From the NCBI GenBank assembly GCA_020442225.1, contig JAGRKR010000073.1, forward strand, positions 1 to 9,923: 9,923 nucleotides of DNA, written 5' to 3'. The translations under genes and the position numbers were made by a program. Shown piece after piece: positions 5,798 to 9,923 of the stretch (positions are counted from its first letter, which is position 1; every line of letters begins with the position of its first letter). This DNA is from Hyphomicrobiaceae bacterium (lineage in GTDB: Bacteria > Pseudomonadota > Alphaproteobacteria > Rhizobiales > Hyphomicrobiaceae). Under the pieces are notes generated by a model. That model was not told the DNA's origin, searched no databases, and worked only from the letters and a program-made list of their open reading frames with translations.

Positions 5798-7060
5798 ATG
5801 AGCGAAACCGAGCCTGCCGCCAGCCGCAGCGCTGCGCGCCTCGTCGTCCTCGTCTGCACAGCGCAGGTGCTGGCGCAGATCGGCGCTTTCACATGGCCTG
5901 CCATCCTGCCGCGCATGATGGCGCTCTGGCAGCTCACCAACAGCGAGGCCGGCTGGGTCACTGCCGCGTTCTATCTCGCCTACATGCTGGCGGTGCCGAT
6001 CCTCGTGACGCTCACCGATCGCATCGACGCCAAGGCTGTCTATCTGCTCGGCGTCGCGCTCATCCTGGTCGGGCACTTCGTGTTCGCCTTCCTGGCCGAC
6101 GGTCTTTGGAGCGCAGTCGCCGCACGCGCCCTCACCGGCATGGGCTGGGCCGGCACCTACATGACCGGGCTCAAGCTGCTTGCAGACCGGATCGACAAGT
6201 CGCTGATGTCACGGGCAGTGGCGGGCCATGCCGCGAGTATCGGGCTTTCCGGGGCGGCCTCGTTCCTGTTTGCCGACACGCTGGCGAACCTCTACGGCTG
6301 GCAGTCGGCGTTTCTCGCCTCGGCGCTGTGCGCAGTGGCGGCCTGGCTGATCGTCGCCGTGTTCGCGCCCTGGAAGCCGAAGAGAGTTGCAGCAGCCGCC
6401 CCGCCCACGGCCGCGAAGCAACCCGCGCTGTTCGACTTCCGGCCCGTCTTCGCCAATCGCTCGGCCATGGCCTATGCCTGCGTCTATTGCATCCACACCC
6501 TCGAGATGAATGCCCTCAGAGGCTGGGGCGTGGCGTTCCTCGCCTATGTGGCGGCGAAAACCAACACGACCAGCACCTGGCTGACACCGGCCGTGGTCAT
6601 CACCGCGCTCGGCCTGCTCGGCACGCTCGCCAGCGTGCTCGGCAACGAGGCCTCGATCCGGCTCGGCCGCCAGCGCCTCATCCGCCTGGCGATGATCGGC
6701 TCGATCGCCATCGCCGCGGTGATCGGCTTCGTCGGCCCGCTCAGCTACACGCTGGCGGCGAGCCTGCTTCTCGTCTACGGCGTGTTCATCTGGCTCGATT
6801 CCTCGTCGCTGACGGCCGGCGCGGCCGGCACAGCCGAGCCATCACGGCGCGGAGCGACGCTGGCGGTGCACTCGATGCTGGGCTACTCCGGCGGGTTCGT
6901 CGGCCCCATCGTCGTCGGCGTCACCCTCGATCTCGCCGGCAGCGCATCGGACCTGGCCTGGGGTCTGGCGTTCCTGCAGGTGGCCCTGTTGATGCTCGGC
7001 GCCTACGCCGTCTTCAAATGGCTCGATCCGCGCGGGTTGGACGGCGACCGCAAGGCGTGA
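5798..7060 (+). CDS. MFS transporter, 12 transmembrane segments
   Basis: A 420-residue inner-membrane transporter of the major facilitator superfamily. I count about 12 hydrophobic segments: six up to about residue 190, a basic and Pro/Ala-rich cytoplasmic loop (PWKPKRVAAAAPP region, about 190-215), then six more. Between helices 2 and 3 a TDRIDAK stretch stands where MFS motif A (G-x-L-a-D-R-x-G-R-r/k) is expected; the first Gly and the GR are degenerate. The substrate cannot be read off; context suggests uptake of, or export from, the acid pathway encoded around it. The ATG at 5798 is preferred over an in-frame GTG at 5789; AGGG at 5782-5785 is 12 nt from the ATG but only 3 nt from the GTG, so initiation is probably modest. 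The gene is 103 bp after the small hydro-lyase subunit, past the hairpin. Confidence 0.9.
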   Translation: MSETEPAASRSAARLVVLVCTAQVLAQIGAFTWPAILPRMMALWQLTNSEAGWVTAAFYLAYMLAVPILVTLTDRIDAKAVYLLGVALILVGHFVFAFLADGLWSAVAARALTGMGWAGTYMTGLKLLADRIDKSLMSRAVAGHAASIGLSGAASFLFADTLANLYGWQSAFLASALCAVAAWLIVAVFAPWKPKRVAAAAPPTAAKQPALFDFRPVFANRSAMAYACVYCIHTLEMNALRGWGVAFLAYVAAKTNTTSTWLTPAVVITALGLLGTLASVLGNEASIRLGRQRLIRLAMIGSIAIAAVIGFVGPLSYTLAASLLLVYGVFIWLDSSSLTAGAAGTAEPSRRGATLAVHSMLGYSGGFVGPIVVGVTLDLAGSASDLAWGLAFLQVALLMLGAYAVFKWLDPRGLDGDRKA

Positions 7061-7151
7061 TGGTACAATCTGCCCCCTTTTCTTCCTGGCGGTGAGCGGC
7101 AAAGCTCGCGCACCATCAAACGACCAGTATGACAGACCAACGAGGTTCACC

Positions 7152-7946
7152 ATGTCGGAAGCGCCTGTGCTGATGACGATCGACGCCCGCGGCGTCGCCA
7201 CCGTCACCATCAACCGCCCAGAGGTCAACAACGCCTACAATGGCGAGTTGATCGAAGCCATGAATGCCGGCCTGACCGAGCTCGAATCCAGGGCCGATGT
7301 GCGCGCCGTGGTCATCAAGGGCAAGGGCAAGCATTTCCAGGCCGGCGCCGACCTCAAATGGATCAACAGCGTGCGCACCAGCTCGCCGGAGGACAACGTG
7401 CGCGCCTCGCGCGGCACCGGCTCCGCCGTGCACCGCCTCAACATGCTGCACGCCCCGACAGTGGCGCTGGTGCAAGGCGGCTGTTTCGGCGGCGGCACAG
7501 GCATCATCTCCGCCTGCGACGTCGTCATCGCCGCCGACAACGCGCTCTTCTCCATTGCCGAGGTTCGCTGGGGATTGGCGGCCCAGATCATCATTCCGCA
7601 GCTCAACGACGCCATCAGCGTGCGACAGGTCCGCCGCTACGCGCTGACGGGCGAGCGTTTCGACGCCAACGAGGCCAAGCGCATCGGCCTTGTCCACGAC
7701 GTGGTGCCGCTCGCCGAGCTGGAGGCGGCGGGAGCCCGCATAGTCGACCACATCCTGCAGAACGGACCGGAAGGCGTCGCCCAGACCAAGGCGACCGCGC
7801 TGGAAAGCTCCTGGGGCGATCTCTCGGCTGCCGAGTTCAACCGCCTCGTGCGCCAGCATGCCGGCAAGCGCCAGTCGGCAGAGGCCGCCGAGGGGCTCGC
7901 CTCGTTCGCCGAGAAGCGCCCGGCCAAGTGGTACGTCAAGTCGTAG
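7152..7946 (+). CDS. Enoyl-CoA hydratase/isomerase (crotonase) family protein, methylglutaconyl-CoA hydratase (LiuC)-like
   Basis: A 264-residue crotonase-fold, CoA-thioester enzyme of normal length. The oxyanion-hole segments are HFQAGADLKW (61-70) and QGGCFGGGTGI (108-118). The residue matching Glu144 of rat mitochondrial enoyl-CoA hydratase is Gly117, while Glu164 is kept as Glu137 (SIAEVRWGL). Loss of the first and retention of the second glutamate, together with the AGADL-x-W sequence, is seen in bacterial LiuC-like hydratases of leucine/isoprenoid breakdown, so a branched enoyl-CoA substrate is plausible; an isomerase or hydrolase role cannot be excluded. The ATG at 7152 is chosen because GAGG (7143-7146) precedes it and the family N-terminus starts there; the longer in-frame reading adds an unlikely leader. 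A TACAAT (7064-7069) sits in the 91-bp gap after the MFS gene but has no good -35, so read-through from the transporter gene is also possible. Confidence 0.92.
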   Translation: MSEAPVLMTIDARGVATVTINRPEVNNAYNGELIEAMNAGLTELESRADVRAVVIKGKGKHFQAGADLKWINSVRTSSPEDNVRASRGTGSAVHRLNMLHAPTVALVQGGCFGGGTGIISACDVVIAADNALFSIAEVRWGLAAQIIIPQLNDAISVRQVRRYALTGERFDANEAKRIGLVHDVVPLAELEAAGARIVDHILQNGPEGVAQTKATALESSWGDLSAAEFNRLVRQHAGKRQSAEAAEGLASFAEKRPAKWYVKS

Positions 7947-7983
7947 GCAGCTCGGTACGGACAGGGCGCGACGCGCGGCGCCA

Positions 7984-9597
7984 TCAGGCTCGCGCGTCGG
8001 CCTTGATCATCTCCGCGGCCTTCTCGGCGATCATTACGGTCGGAGCGTTGGTGTTGCCGGAGACGAGCCGCGGCATCACGGACGCATCGACCACGCGCAG
8101 CCCGTCGAGCCCGCGCACCCTGAGCCGCCCATCGAGGACGGCCAGCGGATCGCCGTCGATGCCCATTTTGCAGGTGCCGACCGGGTGGAACACCGTCGTC
8201 GCCGTGCGGCGCGCGGCGCCCACCAGCTCCTCGTCCGTCTGCAATTCCGGCGCGGGATGCACTTCCTCGGCCACGTAGGGCTTCAGGGCCGCAGCGCGGC
8301 CGATCGTGCGGCCGAGACGCAGGCCAGCGGCGACAGTGCGCTGGTCGAGATCGGCCGTCAGATAGTTGGCGTGAATGGCCGGGTACTCGGCCGGATCGGG
8401 CGAGCGCAGCTCGATCGCGCCGCGGCTTTCGGGGCGGAGCTGGCAGACGGTCGCCATGAAACCCGAGAAGGTGTGCAGCGGATCGCCGGTCTTGTCGGCG
8501 CTGTAGGCCATCATGTGGAACTGCACGTCGGGCGTTTCCAGATGCTCGCTCGTTCTGGCGAAGACGCCGACGTGGGCGGCGCCGGTCGCCATGTAGCCCG
8601 AGCGGCGCAGGATGTATTCGAGCCCCATGCCGACCTTGCGTGCGTTGCTCTGCACGACATCGTTGAGCGTGATCGCCCGCGTGCAGCGATAGATGAGGCG
8701 GGTCTGGAGGTGATCCTGCAGGTTCTGCCCGACACCGGGTGCATCGTGCACGACCGCGATGCCGCGTGACGCCAGCAAGCCACCCGGTCCGACACCCGAC
8801 AGTTGCAGGATGTGCGGAGAGCCGATGGCGCCGGCCGACAGGATGACCTCGCGGCGCGCCGTCGCCGTCTCTGACAGCCCCGCACGCCGGTAGGTGACGC
8901 CCGTCGCCCGTCGGCCCACGAAACGGATCTGCTCGACCAGCGCCTCCGTGACGACGGCCAGGTTTGTGCGCTTCATGGCGGGCCGCAGATAGCCCATCGC
9001 CGTCGACCAGCGCCGGCCGTTCCTGATCGTATACTGGTAGTAGCCGGCCCCCTCCTGGCTGACGCCGTTGAAATCGTCGTTGCGTGGGATGCCGACCTCC
9101 ACGCAGGCCTTGAGATAGGCCTCGCAGATTTCATGGCGCATGCGCGTATCGGAAACGTTCAGCGGTCCGCCCACGCCGTGGAACTCGTTGCCGCCCCGCT
9201 CCTGGTTCTGGGCCTTGCGGAAATAGGGCAGCACGTCGTCGTAGCCCCACCCGGAAAGGCCGAGCTGTCGCCAGTGGTCGTAGTCCTGGGCCTGCCCGCG
9301 GATGTAGACCATGCCGTTGAGCGAGCTCGAGCCGCCGAGCACCTTGCCGCGCGGCCACAGGATGGCGCGACCGCCCATGTCGGGATCGGGCTCCGTGAAG
9401 AAGCGCCAGTCGACCTCGGGATTGTTGACGTTCTTGCCGTAGCCGATGGGAACGTGGATCCACAGCTTGGTGTCACGCTGCCCAGCCTCTATCAGGAGGA
9501 CGCGGTTCCGGCCATCCTCGGTCAGGCGGTTTGCGAGCACGGAACCCGCCGATCCCGCACCGATGATGATGTAGTCGAACTCCCCGCCGTTGGACAT
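7984..9597 (-). CDS. GMC-family FAD-dependent oxidoreductase (choline/alcohol dehydrogenase-like)
   Basis: A 537-residue flavoprotein of the glucose-methanol-choline family, which oxidises alcohols to aldehydes or further. The N-terminal FAD site is [17 protein letters not shown] (9-25) with LLIEAG about 15 residues later. GMC signature 1 is the [18 protein letters not shown] stretch, and signature 2 is [18 protein letters not shown]. The C-terminal catalytic pair is present: His471 ([10 protein letters not shown]) and Asn515 or Asn517 ([12 protein letters not shown]). No signal peptide is seen, so it is probably cytoplasmic with a quinone or other soluble acceptor. The ATG at 9595-9597 has GGGGGA at 9601-9606 and puts the FAD motif at the usual distance; a longer in-frame reading up to 9852 has a non-family leader. 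It is convergent with the crotonase gene, with 37 bp between containing only a small GC-rich inverted repeat (GGCGC/GCGCC, 7965-7982). The alcohol substrate is unknown; GMC subgroups are hard to assign. Confidence 0.95.
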   Translation of the reverse strand: MSNGGEFDYIIIGAGSAGSVLANRLTEDGRNRVLLIEAGQRDTKLWIHVPIGYGKNVNNPEVDWRFFTEPDPDMGGRAILWPRGKVLGGSSSLNGMVYIRGQAQDYDHWRQLGLSGWGYDDVLPYFRKAQNQERGGNEFHGVGGPLNVSDTRMRHEICEAYLKACVEVGIPRNDDFNGVSQEGAGYYQYTIRNGRRWSTAMGYLRPAMKRTNLAVVTEALVEQIRFVGRRATGVTYRRAGLSETATARREVILSAGAIGSPHILQLSGVGPGGLLASRGIAVVHDAPGVGQNLQDHLQTRLIYRCTRAITLNDVVQSNARKVGMGLEYILRRSGYMATGAAHVGVFARTSEHLETPDVQFHMMAYSADKTGDPLHTFSGFMATVCQLRPESRGAIELRSPDPAEYPAIHANYLTADLDQRTVAAGLRLGRTIGRAAALKPYVAEEVHPAPELQTDEELVGAARRTATTVFHPVGTCKMGIDGDPLAVLDGRLRVRGLDGLRVVDASVMPRLVSGNTNAPTVMIAEKAAEMIKADARA

Positions 9598-9776
9598 CGC
9601 TCCCCCAGATTTGCTCTTGGACCCGGCAAACGGCCGCCATGGTAGTCGAAACCGCGATGGGAGCAATGGGAAGGCCAGCGCGGTCATGAAGCCGCCGTCC
9701 GCACGTCCGCCGCGACCCCTCGGGCAGGCCCTACACCCTTGCATCCCGCTCGCCGCACCGTAGGCTAGGGAGCGGC

Positions 9777-9794
9777 CTGCCGTCATGACGGCAG
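9777..9794. promoter_or_regulatory. Perfect 18-bp palindrome, probable operator
   Basis: CTGCCGTCATGACGGCAG is identical to its own reverse complement. It lies 33-50 bp before the start of the rightward carboxyltransferase gene and 180 bp upstream of the GMC gene start. A weak promoter-like pair, TTGCAT (9739-9744) and TAGGCT (9761-9766) with a 16-bp spacer, would place the palindrome just downstream of the transcription start, where a repressor dimer would block transcription. An 8-bp inverted repeat (GGCAGGCC 9723-9730, GGCCTGCC 9774-9781) partly overlaps it. The site is seen directly; the operator role is inferred. Confidence 0.5.
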
Positions 9795-9826
9795 ACGCGG
9801 TTGGCGCGCAAGGGATGCAGACAGCG

Positions 9827-9923
9827 ATGGCGAGACTGAAGTTCGTCGACACGACGGTTCGTGATGCGCATCAGTGCCTCTGGGCGACGCGCATGACCAC
9901 GGCGATGATGCTGCCGATCGCCG
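9827..9923 (+). CDS. Carboxyltransferase-domain protein (oxaloacetate decarboxylase alpha / pyruvate carboxylase subunit B-like), N-terminal part
   Basis: The first 32 complete codons of a rightward gene that leaves the window. The N-terminus contains [18 protein letters not shown], which matches the start of the HMGL-like TIM barrel in oxaloacetate decarboxylase alpha, pyruvate carboxylase (C-terminal half or subunit B) and transcarboxylase 5S, normally D-T-T-x-R-D-A-H-Q-S-L-x-A-T-R. The Asp of DTT and the RD pair are the conserved metal and active-site residues. This family moves carboxyl groups between biotin and pyruvate/oxaloacetate or acts without biotin. Here the usual Ser of HQS is Cys. 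The ATG at 9827 is chosen; an in-frame ATG at 9815 sits directly on the AAGGGA ribosome-binding-like sequence (9810-9815), which would then serve the later start at about 11 nt. With pyruvate as a likely product of the lyases, a pyruvate-carboxylating or oxaloacetate-decarboxylating role would fit, but this is inference. Confidence 0.8.
   Translation, partial: MARLKFVDTTVRDAHQCLWATRMTTAMMLPIA

Noticed and set aside
7965..7982. GGCGC/GCGCC inverted repeat between the convergent crotonase and GMC genes as a terminator
   Set aside because: Only a 5-bp stem with no T-tract in very GC-rich sequence; too weak to call.
9598..9852. Extended N-terminus for the GMC oxidoreductase (reading to 622 residues)
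   Set aside because: The added residues are Ala/Arg-rich and unlike the family, would cover the palindrome and the divergent gene start, and the ATG at 9597 has a ribosome binding site just before the FAD motif.

Overview
The window is GC-rich and densely coded, with strong codon bias toward G/C in the third position and good AGGAG-type ribosome binding sites. This suits a proteobacterium, most likely an alphaproteobacterium. That placement is an inference from composition and gene style; there is no rRNA or other marker here.

Layout. Positions 1-3396 hold a leftward run of four genes, read from right to left: a PEP mutase/isocitrate lyase-family lyase (lyase 2), an oligopeptide-type ABC ATPase, a second lyase of the same family (lyase 1), and the first 105 residues of a protein with a twin-arginine signal. 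The gaps between them are 43-49 bp, so they are probably one operon. A 229-bp divergent control region (3397-3625) separates this run from a rightward run: a LeuC-like [4Fe-4S] hydro-lyase large subunit, its LeuD-like small subunit, a GC-rich hairpin, a 12-helix MFS transporter and a crotonase-family protein. A GMC flavin oxidoreductase lies convergent to the crotonase on the minus strand. Beyond it, reading rightward off the end, are the first 32 codons of a carboxyltransferase of the pyruvate carboxylase / oxaloacetate decarboxylase alpha type, preceded by a perfect 18-bp palindrome.

How the genes may work together. The main signal is a two-subunit aconitase-superfamily hydro-lyase divergent from two different C-C lyases of the isocitrate lyase superfamily. 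The same pair of activities ends anaerobic nicotinate fermentation in Eubacterium barkeri: dimethylmaleate hydratase DmdAB makes 2,3-dimethylmalate, and 2,3-dimethylmalate lyase cuts it to propionate and pyruvate. I infer a catabolic module in which a branched unsaturated dicarboxylate is hydrated and then cleaved to a 2-oxoacid plus a short acid. The transporters could provide uptake, and the crotonase, GMC enzyme and carboxyltransferase could feed or drain the route. The substrate is not known from the sequence. Ordinary leucine biosynthesis is less likely because leuB is absent and two lyases are present. No mobile element, CRISPR array, tRNA or rRNA was seen, and no stretch of 300 bp lacks a gene.
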